From NCBI GenBank assembly GCA_008729055.1, contig SDUX01000010.1, forward strand, positions 1,875,090 through 1,939,089: a DNA stretch of 64,000 nt, in the 5' to 3' direction. The translations under genes were made by a program, and so were the position numbers. Origin of the DNA: Pyropia haitanensis. Lineage: Eukaryota > Rhodophyta > Bangiophyceae > Bangiales > Bangiaceae. Shown piece after piece: positions 32,622 through 43,816 of the stretch (positions within the stretch are counted from its first letter, which is position 1; every line of letters starts with the position of its first letter). Under the pieces are notes generated by a model, which saw nothing but the letters and a program-made list of their open reading frames with translations, did no database searches and was not told the origin of the DNA.

Positions 32622-34876
32622 TCAGCCCCTCGTCGCGGGCGGCGGCGCCAGCGCCGCACGGATGGTCACGCCGACCGGCGCGTGGTCCGAGCCGCCCACC
32701 TCGGGCCGCGCCCACGCGGCAACGACGCGGCCCGCCGCGGCGGCCGACGCGAGCACGTAGTCGAGGCGCCAGCCAATGTTCTTGGCGCGCGCCTCACCGC
32801 CCCGCCGGGACGACCAAAACGTGTAGACGGTGGTGGTCGGGTGCGCGACGCGGAGGGTGTCAACCAGCAGGGGCGACGGCAGCGGGAGCCGTGGGGGTGG
32901 CCGCGGTGGCTGCGGTGGGGGGGGGGAGGCGATCGCCCTGGCCGCCGCCACCGCCGCCGTCGCTGTGGGCGGAGGGGCCGCGGCGTCAGAGGCGGCGGCG
33001 GCGGCCGCCGTTGGCGCCGCGGCCGCCGCGGCGCCGCGGAGCCGGCGCCCCCCCCCCCCCCCGCCCTGCGCGCGGGCAAGCCGCTTCCCCCCCCCCAGCG
33101 GCTCAATCCCCCCCGGCGGCGGCCCAACGAGCGCGGAAAAGCTCCACCGCTCAGCGGGCGTGAACCCCGCGTTGCGGCCATTGGCCTGCGGGTTGGCCAG
33201 GTCCATCGCCGCGTGCGCCACGTTCATGTCGCCCGCGACCAGCACGCCCTTGCGCGTCCGCGCCGCGACCGCCGCGACGTGCGCGCGGAGGCGGGCGTCC
33301 CAGCCCCCCCATCCCCCCACCGCCAGCGTGCCGCCGCCACCGTCCCCGGCTCCGTCCGCGTCGTCCCCACCGCGGCCGCCGTCGCGGTCAGCAGTGCCAT
33401 CCACGCCAACGCCGGGCCCGACGCGGGTGGCCAGCCGCACCAGCCCCGCGCCCGCGTTGGGCACGTACACGCACACAACGACGGTGTCGTGGAACTCGGC
33501 GGTGAGGACGCGGCCCTCCCCGTCGGCCGCGCCGGCCGCGCCGGCCACGCGCCGGCCGTCGGCGGCCGTCAGCGGCAGGCCCGCGGTGACGCGCAGGGGG
33601 GGGTGCCGGCACAGCAACGCGGTGCCGCTGTAGCCGAGGCGGCCGCGCCGGGGGGGGATGGCCGGGGATAACTCCGCTGCCGCGCCGCCTGGCGCGGCGT
33701 GGCCGCCGGCGGCGTCGTCGACCGCCACAGCCGCAACGGCTACCGCCGGCAGGCCACCCGCACCCACAGTACCGTCCCCCTCCGCCGTGGCGTGACCGGC
33801 GGCCGCCGCCTCAGTGCCGCGCACCTCCTCCTCCCCCCCATCGGCAGCGTCGACTTTGGCTGCGGCGTCGGCGTGGACTGTGGCTGCGGCGTCGGCGTCG
33901 ACTTTGGCCGCGGCATCGGCGTCGACCTTGGCTTTGGCGGTGCCGTTGGCGTCGCCGTTGGCGTCGCCGTTGGCGTCGGTGTCAGCGTCAGTGCCCCCGC
34001 CCCCCCCCACGCGGCCAACGACCACCACCCCTTCGGCCTCCCCCGAGCACCCAAAGTACGCCCACGGCAGCGAGCGCGGCAGCGACGCGGCGACCGCGGC
34101 GACCGCCGGCCGCGGGAGGCGCGTCTCTTGGAGGCACAGCACGTCGGGGTCCTCGGCGGCCACGTACGCGGCGAGCGCGCCGGTGCGGGTGACGGTGCGG
34201 AGGGAGGCGACGTTCCAGGAGGCCACCTTGATCGCGCCGGGGGGGGGGGGGGTCCCCGCGCCTGGCCAAGGGGGGGGGGGGGGGGGGGAGCCGCCGGCCG
34301 CCGGGCCCTCCGCTGGCGTCGCCGCGAGGGGGGGGGGGTGCCGCGCGGGCGGCCGCCGCTGCGGGGCGCGGCGGCCGGGGCGGGGTCTGGCGGTGCGGCC
34401 GCCGCCTCGCTGCCGCTGCCGCTGCCGCTGCCGCTGCCGTCGCCGCGACCGCCGCCGCTGCCGTCGCCGCGACCGCCGCCGCTGCCGTCGCCGCGACCGC
34501 CGCCGCTGCCGCCATCGTTGACACCACCTTCGCTGCCACCACCGTCGGCGGTGGCCGACCGCGTCCGCCGCGGCCGCGCGGCGGCGGCGCGGGCGGGTGC
34601 CACGCGGGCGGCGCCGCCACCCCGAGGCCGCTTGGCCACCCGCCGCGGCAGTAGCGGCGACGGCGGCGGCGGCGGCAGCGGCGGCCGAGGCGGGGACGGT
34701 GGGGGGACGGCGGCCGGCGCGGCCCGCCGCCGCGTCGACCGCCGCGGCGGCGGCGGCACGCCCGCCGCGTCGGCGTCGCGGCCGCCGTCGGCAGCGGCGG
34801 CGGCGGCGGCGGCGGTCGCGGCGGTCGCGGCGGTGGACGCCGCTGCCCCAGACCTTGTGCGCTTGCGGGTGCGCAT
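32622..34876 (-). CDS. AP endonuclease, APE1/exonuclease III family, long N-terminal extension
   Basis: The enzyme cuts DNA 5' to abasic sites in base excision repair. The catalytic part has all family motifs in order: IKVASWNVASLRT, DVLCLQETRL with the metal-binding Glu, GYSGTALLCR, VLVAGDMNVAH, NAGFTPAERWSF, NIGWRLDYVL and SDHAPVGV. The start at 34876 (MRTRKRTRSGAAAS) is basic and could be a nuclear or organelle signal; further KRPRGGG and RRTRS clusters follow. The extension of about 220 residues has a 24-bp tandem repeat encoding GSGGGRGD three times. The frame changes at the C/G runs near 34238-34287, between extension and catalytic domain. Two long acidic or Gly-rich insertions (DADTDANGDANG and DRDGGRGGDD) lie between motifs. 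About 751 residues against about 318 for human APE1. Confidence 0.85.
34435..34506 (+). repeat. 24-bp tandem repeat inside the AP endonuclease gene
   Basis: The unit CCGCGACCGCCGCCGCTGCC with four further bases is repeated three times, next to a 6-bp CTGCCG repeat. It codes on the minus strand for GSGGGRGD repeats in the N-terminal extension. Confidence 0.7.
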
Positions 34877-36181
34877 CGCGCTGGCAAAAAGGCTCCCGGG
34901 TCGGAAGGCGGCGCCACGGGCGGAACAAGTCGTTGTGGTGTGGTGGCTGGGGGGCGGAGGCAGGGGGCGCTCGTGTCGGTAGCGGTCCGTCGCTACAAGA
35001 GCGGTCACTCTGGCCGAGAAGCAACAGGTGCCTCCTGGCTCCGAGGTACGTTGGAATCTTGATCGTAAGCTTCTCTAAGCCCAAGAGACTTGATCTACAA
35101 GTGTCAAGCCGATGGATTGCGATCGAAACGGAGTGCACAAATAAATTACATGTACGTGTACTGGCAGTCTGCGCGGATGCCACGTCGCTCTGCAGCGCTC
35201 CCGCCGCCCCGCCGCCTCCGGCTGCAACGGCTCTGCGCGGAAGCGGATGCGCGCGCCGCGCGCCGTTGCATCCCACCGCCAGACGCAACGCGTCCGTGCG
35301 CCGCGACGACCCCACCGCTGCTGGCCGCCTCTGTCTCGCGGCGCCGGTGTCGTGCACCCGCCCCCCCTACGCACCCCGTCATTGGCTCCCGTTCCACCAT
35401 CCGCGGCTCGTCCACCGGACGTCGACCGTGTCGCTTGGTCGGCTGGTGGTGCCACCGGTGGTCGGCGGTGGCGGCGGACTGCGGGGCGTGCGGGGGAGAC
35501 GAACAGACGGGCGGCCGTCTGCCTCTTGTTTGTTTTTGCGCGGCCGGTTGGCGCGGCTGGCGGGGCGGACGTGGTCCTTGGTCGGCCAAGCGGGGTGGTG
35601 GTTTTTTTTTTGGTGTTGTTTCGTTTTGGCCTTGGCGGTAGCGGTGGGTGGTGGTGGTGGCAGAGCTGCTGGCCGCTGTTTTTGTTTTTGTTTTTGTCCA
35701 TAGTTTTATCCTCGTGTGGGTGGGAGGAGGGGGGAGTGCCCGCTGCTGGCGCCCTGTCTGCCCGCGCTGCGGCGTGCTAGCTGTGGGCGTGGTGGGTGCT
35801 TTGTGGGGCTGCTGGACCCTCACGCGCGTGGCGTTGGCGTGCACCGCCGCGGCGAGCGGGTCCACGGGGGGTGGGGTGGCGATCTCGTGCGCCGGCTGCT
35901 GCGTGTCGCGACGCCGCGGCGTGGCCCCTGCCGGGCGCCCGCGCTGCCCGGGCACGCCCACGCGGGGCGTACGGGGTCGCCCCACCCGCGGACGTTGTCG
36001 GGGCCGAGGCGTTTCTTGGCCGGCGGCCGCGCGTGCCCCCAGCCTGCTGTTCGAGCGGTTGTCGCGGCCTTTTTTTTGGCGGTTGGCCCACGGCTGTCGG
36101 ACGTCTGCTGCGCCCGTCGTTCTACCCAGACTGCCCCACCCACCCACTCACCGCCCCGCCCGCGCCGTCGGGTCCGGCAGC
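34877..36181. other. Divergent intergenic region, AP endonuclease and SARNP
   Basis: About 1.3 kb. The 35.0-35.2 kb part is closer to neutral composition; 35.5-36.1 kb is G/T rich on the plus strand with a T9 run near 35600 and a TTTTTG repeat at 35679-35697, as expected for the SARNP leader. Open frames on both strands here are of low complexity with no domain. Confidence 0.5.
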
Positions 36182-37615
36182 ATGCACCCGTCCAAGATGA
36201 AGGTGGACGAGCTGCGCAAGGAGCTCAAGCGCCGCGGCGCGTCGACGACGGGCAACAAGGCCGCGCTGGTGCAGCGGCTGCAAGAGGTGGTCGACGCGGG
36301 CATTGACTTGGCCGCGACCGTCGCGCTGATGGGCTCCTCGGCACCGGCGGCGGCGTCGGCGGCGGCGGCTCGGTCGCCAGTGGCGGCGGCGCGGTCGCCG
36401 GCGGCGCGATCCCCGCCGGCGGCCGCGGCGCGGTCGCCGGCGGTGCGGTCACCGCCGGCGGCGGCGGCGCCGTCGCCTGCAGTGCCGACGCGGTCGCCGG
36501 CGGCGACGGCGGCGCGGTCGCCGGCGGCGGCGTCGGCGCGGTCGTCGGCGACGGCGGCGGTGCGGTCGCCGGTGACGGCGGCGGTGCGGTCTCCGGTGGC
36601 ACGCACCTCCCCCCCCTCGGCGCCGACAGCGGCGCCCGCGGCAGCGGTGGCACCCCCCCCGGCCGCTGCCGCCGCTCCGGTGCCGTCTGCTGCAGCGGCG
36701 GCCTCGCCGGGCCCCCCTCCCACCGACGGGGTGCTGGAAGAGGAGCTATTGGAGGAAGACCACGTGGACGCGGCGGAGTTTGCAGACAAGGGGCGGCTGG
36801 GTGACGCGGCCGGGACGGCGGGTGGGGTGCCCCCCCAGCCCGCGGCGGAGCCCGCCCGCGGCGCCCCCGTGCGGGCAGCGGCCGAGCCGACGGCGGCGAC
36901 CGCTGCGCTCGCAGCGGGCGCACCGGCGACGGCGACGAGTGCGGAAGGCGCCCCGGCGACGGGCGCGGGCGGCGCGTCGGCCAAGGAACATCAGGTACGT
37001 TTTGCTTTGCCAGTAACGGGCGGGGGGGGTGAGTCCACTAACGGCACGCACCGCTCTGATTTGCACGCACAGGGCGCGGCCAAGGCGCCCGGGCCAGACG
37101 GCCCGCCCGCGGCGGGGGCGGTGAAAAGGGCGGCCACGCCGGCGGAGCGGGCGGCCCGGTTTGGCATCCCCGCCGCCACCGACGGCGCGGCAGCAGCAGC
37201 CGTCGCAGCACCAGCGGCGACCAAAGGCGGCGCCCGCCATCCGGTGCCGCCGCTCGACGCGGCCGAGGAGGAGAAGCGCCGCAAGCGGGCGCGCAAGTTT
37301 GAGCTCGGCGAGAAGACGGCCAAGGAGCTCCAGGCGGAGGAGGCCGCCGCCGCCGCCGCCACCCGCGCCAAGCGGGCCAAGGCGGCGTCGGCGGCGGCGG
37401 CGGCGGCGCCGTCGTCGGCGTCGCCGCCGCCGCCGGCCGCGGCGGTGGGCGCGACGGGCGCGGTCGGCGGCGCGCCCGCGTCGGCGGCGGCGCGGGCGGC
37501 GGCCGCGGCGGCGCCGGCGGGGGGCAAGGGCAGGAAACTCGCGCCGCCCGTGCCACTGGACGAAGTGGAGCTCGCCAAGCGCGCGCTCCGCGCCAAGCGG
37601 TTTGCGTGTCAATGA
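36182..37615 (+). CDS. SARNP: SARNP/Tho1-like SAP-domain mRNA export factor, one intron
   Basis: SARNP (CIP29, yeast Tho1) helps mRNA export and packaging together with the helicase UAP56/DDX39B. Exons are 36182-36994 and 37073-37615; the 78-base intron has CAG then GTACGT and ends TTTGCACGCACAG, and is itself open in frame. The 451-residue product starts MHPSKMKVDELRKELKRRGA, a SAP domain (about residues 4-38) for nucleic-acid binding. A long middle part has about ten RSP motifs in Ala-rich sequence and an acidic patch (EEELLEEDHVD). The C-terminal part has three related short motifs: AERAARFGIP, RKRARKFEL and RALRAKRF. These match the tandem (K/R)-A-x-R-F motifs by which SARNP/Tho1 binds UAP56. 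The RSP stretch looks like a phosphorylatable linker, which is unusual in this family. Confidence 0.85.
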   Translation: MHPSKMKVDELRKELKRRGASTTGNKAALVQRLQEVVDAGIDLAATVALMGSSAPAAASAAAARSPVAAARSPAARSPPAAAARSPAVRSPPAAAAPSPAVPTRSPAATAARSPAAASARSSATAAVRSPVTAAVRSPVARTSPPSAPTAAPAAAVAPPPAAAAAPVPSAAAAASPGPPPTDGVLEEELLEEDHVDAAEFADKGRLGDAAGTAGGVPPQPAAEPARGAPVRAAAEPTAATAALAAGAPATATSAEGAPATGAGGASAKEHQVRFALPVTGGGGESTNGTHRSDLHAQGAAKAPGPDGPPAAGAVKRAATPAERAARFGIPAATDGAAAAAVAAPAATKGGARHPVPPLDAAEEEKRRKRARKFELGEKTAKELQAEEAAAAAATRAKRAKAASAAAAAAPSSASPPPPAAAVGATGAVGGAPASAAARAAAAAAPAGGKGRKLAPPVPLDEVELAKRALRAKRFACQ

Positions 37616-39159
37616 GGGGCGGTCGCGGGCGGGCCGCTGGGGGGGCTCGCGCCGTGTGCTGCTGCCGCGCGGCGGCTGGACGGGCGGGTCGGGCGGGTGC
37701 GGGCAGGGGTGGGTGGCGGCGGGCACGATCGCGGCTGGGCTCCGCCTGGCGCCGCTTCCTGGTTTGTGGCGACCGACACCATGGCGCTGCGGGCGGCGGT
37801 GACCGCCACCTGCGGCTGGCCGTGGGACCGTCTGCCGGCTGGCTGGCCTCCCGCCAGCGGGCTTGTGCCTTGCGCCACGCGGGTGGCGCTTCCCCCCGAC
37901 AGCCGCGGGCTGCGGCCGGGGTCTGCCTGCGGCCTGCGTGACGGCTCCCGGGCCGCTTGCTCGTCACTGCGCACGCGCTGCGGTTGGGGCGCCGGTCGCG
38001 GCGACCGTGGCTGCCGCCACTCGCCGCGTGCGTTGCTCGCTGACCCCGTCGTGCCTGGTCGCCGCCCGTTGTCTCCCACCGCCCGTGGTCCCGGATCGCC
38101 TCGGCTCGCCCCTGCTGGCTGCCGTGCGCCCGGCGGGAGTGGCGTGGTTGCCAAGCCGCGCGTCGCGGCGGGCCCCGCGTGGCCACCCGCGCCCCCCCCC
38201 CCCTCCGTGCACGTCGCCTGCCCCTGCTTGCTGCTTGTCACGCATTGCCTGCTGCCTCTTCCGCCTTGCATGTCTTCTCGTGCGCCGCGCACCCCCGCCG
38301 GCGGCCGCCTTTGCTTCCTCGTACGCCCTTCCGTTTCTACCTTGCCGCTTCCGGTGGTGTGTCGTCATCGTCCTTCCTGTGCTCGTACGCCTTCCCCTCT
38401 TCCCCGTGACGCGGCCTGGCGTGCACGTGCGTGTGGTGCCCGTCGCTTCCCCTCTTTGTTTGTTTCTGGACGGGCGTGGGCGTGTGTCTGGGCGTGTGGT
38501 GGTGCGTTTTCCACGTGGCTGGTGGGGTGCGTCGGTCGGTGTGCAACGCGTGTGCCCGTTTGTTGTGTCTGCGCTCTGGGGTGGCGTCGTTTATGCTGCT
38601 GCCCGCCGCACCTCTGCCGCTCAGGGCCACCCCCCCGCTCGCATCCCAGAGCAATCGCCCACCCCGCCGCGGCGGGGACTCCCCGCGTGCGGGGGCGCCC
38701 CGCTGCGCGTGCGCCCGTGGCTGGCGCGTACGTCGTCATCTCGTCCCCCCCCCCCCCCCCCGCCCCCCTGATCGCTCGCGGCGCCGTCCCACGGCGGCAA
38801 CCACCACTGCCCAGGTGCGGTGGGCGCGCCACCGCGCCCGCTCCACCGCCGACCAGCAGGGCGCCCGCCGTCGGCTCCCCTGGGGGAGGGCAGGCCGGCG
38901 GCCGGCGCAGCGCGAGGGGCGGCAGCGACGGGCGGCGCGGCGCTACCTCCCCCCCCCCCCCGCCCCCCCCCCAGCCATGGTGGCGGCGGCACGCCCCCCC
39001 ACCCCCCCCCCAGAGTCAGCGGGGAGCGGCGGCCCACCGCGGGCGCCCCTGCACGGGCGGCGCCGCCGTCGGCACCCCGCCACCCCCCCCACACCACCCC
39101 CCCCCACGGCGGCCACCCCCCCCCCCCCCCCCCCCCGTGCGGGGGCGGCCGCGGCGCGG
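37616..39159. other. Intergenic region, convergent SARNP and nicotinamidase, with long C runs
   Basis: About 1.5 kb without a supported gene. The plus strand is G/T rich to 38.6 kb and strongly C rich after 38.7 kb, with C runs of 14 or more at about 38748 and 21 at 39116-39136. The open frame 37697-39163 gives a Cys/Arg/Pro-rich product with no domain and is likely a composition artefact. Confidence 0.5.
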
Positions 39160-39796
39160 CTAGTCGATAAACGTCACCCCCGCGGCGGCGAGCTCCCGCT
39201 CCACCCCCCCACCGCCGCCGGCTCCACGTACGCGACCGCCCGCCGGGCGAGCGCGACCGGCCAGCCGCGGGCGCGGCCGTCGAGCGCCGTCGCGCGGACG
39301 CACACGTCGGCCGCGACGCCCGCCACCACCACCGCCGTCACGCGACGGGCGGTGAGGGCGGCGGCGAGGCCCGTGTCGACGGGCTGCGGCACCGCCGCGG
39401 CCCCCTCCCCACCCCCGTGCACCGGCCGGTTGCCAAACCCCGAGTACCCATCCTCCCCGCCGACGCCCTTGCGGATGACGACCGCGGCGGGCGGGATGGT
39501 CAGGCCGTCCACCCAGCGGGCACCCCAGGTGCCCGCCACACAGTGGACGGGCCACCGGCCGCCGGCGGTGACAAAGTGGGGCGTCACCGGCGGGTGCCAG
39601 TCGGCGGTGAGGACGACCGGCGCGCCCGCCGCGGCGGCCGCCGCCACGTGCGCGTTGATGGCCGTGACGGCGGCGGCGGCGGCGGGGACGGGCAGCGCGC
39701 CGTCGGGGTGACAAAAGTCGTTTTGGGCGTCGACGATGAGCAGGGCGGTGGTGGGGGTGTAGGCGTACGCCACGGGGGCGGCCGCCGCCGCCGCCG

Positions 39797-39832
<36 letters not shown>

Positions 39833-39833
39833 T
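39160..39833 (-). CDS. Nicotinamidase (isochorismatase-like hydrolase)
   Basis: The enzyme turns nicotinamide into nicotinate for NAD salvage. The catalytic triad is visible: Asp in ALLIVDAQNDFCHPDGALPV, Lys in VVIRKGVGG, and Cys in VVVAGVAADVCVRATALD. The metal site is TADWHPPVTPHF, and WPVHCVAGTWGA is the usual specificity segment. The start at 39833 is followed by about 20 residues of almost pure Ala from a GCC microsatellite, of unclear meaning. Near the end the frame changes at the C run at 39209-39216 so that the protein finishes VERELAAAGVTFID at 39160 rather than at 39174; that end fits the family better. About 224 residues, normal length. No neighbouring NAD genes. Confidence 0.88.
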
Positions 39834-40191
39834 GTGGCCCGCACCACCCAACCACAAGAAAAAAAAAAAGAAAAAAAAAAAAGAAAAAAAACCAACAACA
39901 AAGGGAAGACTCGCGGCGGCGGGGACGCAGAAACGGACGCGACGGCGGCGGCGACGCCACGCAGATGAGACCGCGGCCAGGGGGTACCGGCCGGTGGACG
40001 GGCGGGACGGAGGGCGGGCGGCAGACGACGGGGGGGGCACGGCACGCGGCGGCGCGGCGCAGACGGCGCCGCGCGCGCGCGGTGCCGCGGCCGTGATCTC
40101 TGCCACCCCCGCGCGCGACTTTGGTAGCGGCGAGCCACCCGCGCTCTGCTCCCGCTCTCCCCACCCCGCCCTCCCGCCACGCATCCCACCA
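39834..40191. other. Nicotinamidase upstream region
   Basis: The leader side of the nicotinamidase gene. An A-rich stretch (39857-39905) and otherwise G+C-rich DNA. No gene is supported. Confidence 0.45.
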
Positions 40192-40972
40192 GCGCAGTGG
40201 TGTCAAACCCGCGAACGTCCGCGGATCAAATTTTCGCCCTCTGGGCGTGCAATCGGCCGTGCAACGGCGTGAAAACCTCACTCCAAGGGGTCTCAGACCA
40301 CGGTTTTTTGGCACGCCGACGCACGGCGCCGTACACTTTTGAGGCATGAGTTCCGGAGCACTTTTTTTTCCCAGCCGCCGTACGGGAGCACTGGAGCATG
40401 AGCACGTCCTGCAGTATGTCATCGGAATCCATGCTCGTCGTCCTCAGTCGCTCTGACGTCAACACGATGCACGTTTTTGTGCTTTGCGTGCCATGCGATG
40501 GCACGGGCCATGCGCAGTGGAGCGCACGCCTTTGCAAGGAGCAGTGCACTCCGATGCACGCCGGGCCCAGATCTATTCCCGAAACAACCCAATTGGCAGT
40601 AGTTGGGCTGTCCCAAAGCACGCCCTCACTCTCAGAAATCCATCCTCATTCCGCCGGACGGTGACGGTTTCGCGGATAGCGCCAATGACCTTGCCTACGG
40701 TCCAGCACAGTACACAGGCCACCCACACTTGTTGAATTGGGCCGTAGTAAATAATCTGGCAACACGAACCGTCCGTGCACTGCTGCGTGCCAAGGCGTGC
40801 GCTCCAGCGTGCACTGCGTGCAATAATCTGTGCACAGAGTGCAAAATTTCGTGCCATCGACGCACGCGGCGTGCACTCGGGGTCGGTCCCCCCCCCCTCT
40901 CACAGGCCCCGTCAGGGGCTGTGCACGCCGCGGCACGATGGCCCGACGTTCGCGGGTTTGACACCACTGCGC
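40192..40972. mobile_element. Non-autonomous element with 28-bp terminal inverted repeats
   Basis: The ends are perfect inverted repeats of 28 bases: 40192-40219 begins GCGCAGTGGTGTCAAACCCG and 40945-40972 is its complement. Inside, a second imperfect inverted pair lies at about 40516-40546 and 40774-40804 (GGAGCGCACGCCTT and AGCAGTGCAC shared). The 781-base interval has much lower G+C than its surroundings and no long coding frame, as expected of a MITE or a deleted DNA transposon. The outermost GCGC is a palindrome, so the true ends could be at CAGTGG. I found no clear long target-site duplication. The superfamily cannot be assigned. Confidence 0.65.
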
Positions 40973-41024
40973 AGTGGTGGCAGCAGCCGCACCCACCCAC
41001 CCCGCCCCCCCCCCCCCCCGCCGC

Positions 41025-41312
41025 CCTCGCACCATCGCCAGTGCCGCCCGCCTGCCTGCCCCTCCCACCTCCCACCCCCCCACCCCCCCCCCCCCCGCCC
41101 TCGCACCATCGCCAGTGCCGCCCGCGTGCCTCCCCCTCCCACCACCCACCCCCCCACCCCCCCCCCCCCGCCCTCGCACCATCGCCAGTGCCGCCCGCCT
41201 GCCACCCCCTCCCACCACCCACCCCCCCACCCCCCCCCCCCGCCCTCGCACCATCGCCAGTGCCGCCCGCGTGCCACCCCCTCCCACCTCCCACCTCCCA
41301 CCCCCCCCCCCC
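41025..41312. repeat. C-rich minisatellite, about 72-bp unit, four copies
   Basis: Each copy begins near GCCCTCGCACCATCGCCAGT and continues through GCCGCCCGC, CCCTCCCACC and a long C run. Copies start near 41026, 41098, 41170 and 41243, and alternate between GCCTGCC and GCGTGCC variants. It lies just before the presumed PEX1 start and continues into further C tracts to about 41510. Confidence 0.8.
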
Positions 41313-41355
41313 CCCCCACCCTTCTCCCCTCCCCCCCCCCCCCCCCTCCCCCACC

Positions 41356-42325
41356 ATGGACCTAACACTCACCATCCCACCCACCCCCCCCGGCGCCACC
41401 GACACCTTCCTCCGGCTGCCGCCGCACCTTGCCGGCGCAGCGTACCGGCGCCCCCCCCCCCCCCCCCCCAAACACCCCCCCCCCCACCCCCCCCCCCCCT
41501 GCTCCCCCCCACCTGCTCTTCCTCCGTGTCACCCCCCCCCGTGACGGCCGCCCGTTTGTCGCCGCCTGGGCGGGCGGCGCGTCCGCCGCCGCCGCCGCCG
41601 TGGCGCTGCACGCGCCCGCGGCGGCGGCGGCGGGCGTCACCGCGGGTGACCGCCTGCGGCTGTCGCCGGTGGGGGGGGGGGGGGGGGGTGCCCATTGCCC
41701 GCCGCGTGACCGTCACCCTTGACGGTGGGGGTGGGGGTGGTGGGGGTGGTGGGGGTAGGGGTGGTGGTGGGGGGGGAGTGGTGGTGGGGGTGGGGGTGGT
41801 GGTGGGGGGGGGGGAGTGGTGGGCGGGGGGGGGGGGGGGAGGGGGCGGCGCCGCGCGCGCCACCGCCGCCGTCGCTGCCGAGGCGGCCGCCGCGTGGGCG
41901 GTGCTGCTGCGCAATGGCGCGGCGGCGGCGGCGGGGGGGGTGCTGTCGCAGGCGCGGGTGGTCAATGTCGGGCGGGTGCTGCCGCTGCGGCTGGCCGGGG
42001 GAGGGGGGGAGGTGCGCCTGTTCGTCGCGGCCGTCGAGGTGTGGGGGGGGGGAGGGGCGTCGACGGCTGGGCCGCCCTCGCCGACGCCACCGAGGTGGAG
42101 GTCGTACCGCCGCCGCCGCCGCCGCCGCCGCTGCTGCCGCCGCCGTCGCGGCGGCTGGCCGCAGGGGGGGGGGGGCGCACCGCAACTCGCCGCGGCGCGG
42201 TGGGCGGCGGCCTGGCGGGGGGGCGGCGGCTGGCCGCCCCGCGCCACGCCCGCCGCCGCTGCACGTGCGGGCGGTGCTGCGGGCGGTCGTGGGCGGCACG
42301 CCGCCGGGGGGGGGCGCCGCGCCCC

Positions 42326-42365
<40 letters not shown>

Positions 42366-43368
42366 CGCTGCCGCCGCCGCCACGACGACGGCGCCCGCGG
42401 CGGGCACCGCTGCCGCGGCCGCCGCCCGTCCCCGCGACGCGCGTGCGGACGCGGCGGCGGGGTCGGCCGCGACGACCGCGGCGGCGGGCGGCGGCGGTGG
42501 CGTGGCCGCCGCCACCGCAGACGGCCCGTCGGCCGCACCGCCGCCGCCGCCGTCGCCGTCGCCGCCGCCGCCGTCGCCGCCGTCGCTGTCGCCGTCGCCG
42601 CCGCTGTCGCTGCGGCCAGACACAGCGGCGGCGGCGGTGGCCTCCCCGCCGCCGCCGCCGCCGCCGCCCCCCCCCCCCGACGAGGTGTGGGTCCCGTCCG
42701 CGGTCGCCGCCGCCGCCGGCTGGCCCGCCGCCACCCGCGTCACCCTATCCGTGGTGGCGCACGGCCCCGGCCCGGCCCGCGGCACGACGGCGGCGGCGGC
42801 CGCGACGGCCGCGCCGCCCGTGGCGTCCGTGTCGGTGGCGCTGCGGCTGGCGCCGCCGCCGTGGCCGCCGGGTGACGTGTGGGTGCCGGCCGCGGCGGCG
42901 GCCGCCGCCGCGGCCGCGCCGTTTGCGCTCGTCGCGCTCACCGCGGCGCCGCCGCCGCCGGTGGGGGCGCCCGCGCGGGCTGTGGCCGCGCTGTCCTTGA
43001 CGCCGCTCGCGGGGGGGGGCGGGGGGTCGGCGGACGCTGCCGCCGCCGCTGCCGCGGGTGGTGCCGCCACGCCGGTGGGGGACCCGCCGGCCGGGCGCAC
43101 GGCCGCCGCCGCCGCCGCCGTCACCACAACGACGACCACGGCGACGCCCACCGCCGCGGTCGGCGACACGGCCGCCGCCGCGATCGCCGCCCCGCCAGGC
43201 GTGCGCGCGGCGGTGGCGGCGTGGGCGGCCGCCGCGGCTGGCGGCGCGGCCACCGTCGGCGCGGGCGCCGCCGCGGTGGTGAGCCTGCCGCCGCTTGCCG
43301 GCGGCGCGCCTCATCTGCTGGCCTTTCACCCCCACCGCCGTGGCGCCGCGTCCGCGGGCGGCGCCGTC

Positions 43369-43411
<43 letters not shown>

Positions 43412-43778
43412 GCAGTGGTGGCAGCAACGTTGGCAATGACGGTGACGCCGCGGGCCCCCTGACGCTCGCCCTGGCTGACCTCCCCCGCCTTCCCCTGACG
43501 CTACACCCCCCCCCGCTAGGCCGCCCCCCCCCCCCCCGGCGCCCCCCCCCCACCCCCCCCCCCCCTCGTCGGCGACGCCCCCCGCGCCGCCGCCCGCCGC
43601 CTCGCGCGCCTCCTCACCGCGGCGACGGGGGCCCCCCCCACGGCCCCCCCCGTCATCCTCGTCACGGGCGCCCGCGGCGCGGGCAAGACCCACACCGTCG
43701 CCGCGGCCACCGCCGGCCTCGCCCGCCGCCCGCCCTATGTTGCCACGGTATGGGTGGCGGGCCGCGCGCCGTCTGGTG

Positions 43779-43816
<38 letters not shown>

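Noticed and set aside
37697..39163. 488-residue open frame in the SARNP-nicotinamidase interval
   Set aside because: The product is Cys-, Arg- and Pro-rich low complexity without a domain, and codon third positions are not biased as in neighbouring genes.
41025..41312. Possible CRISPR-like array
   Set aside because: Units are contiguous tandem repeats with no unique spacers, in a eukaryotic genome.
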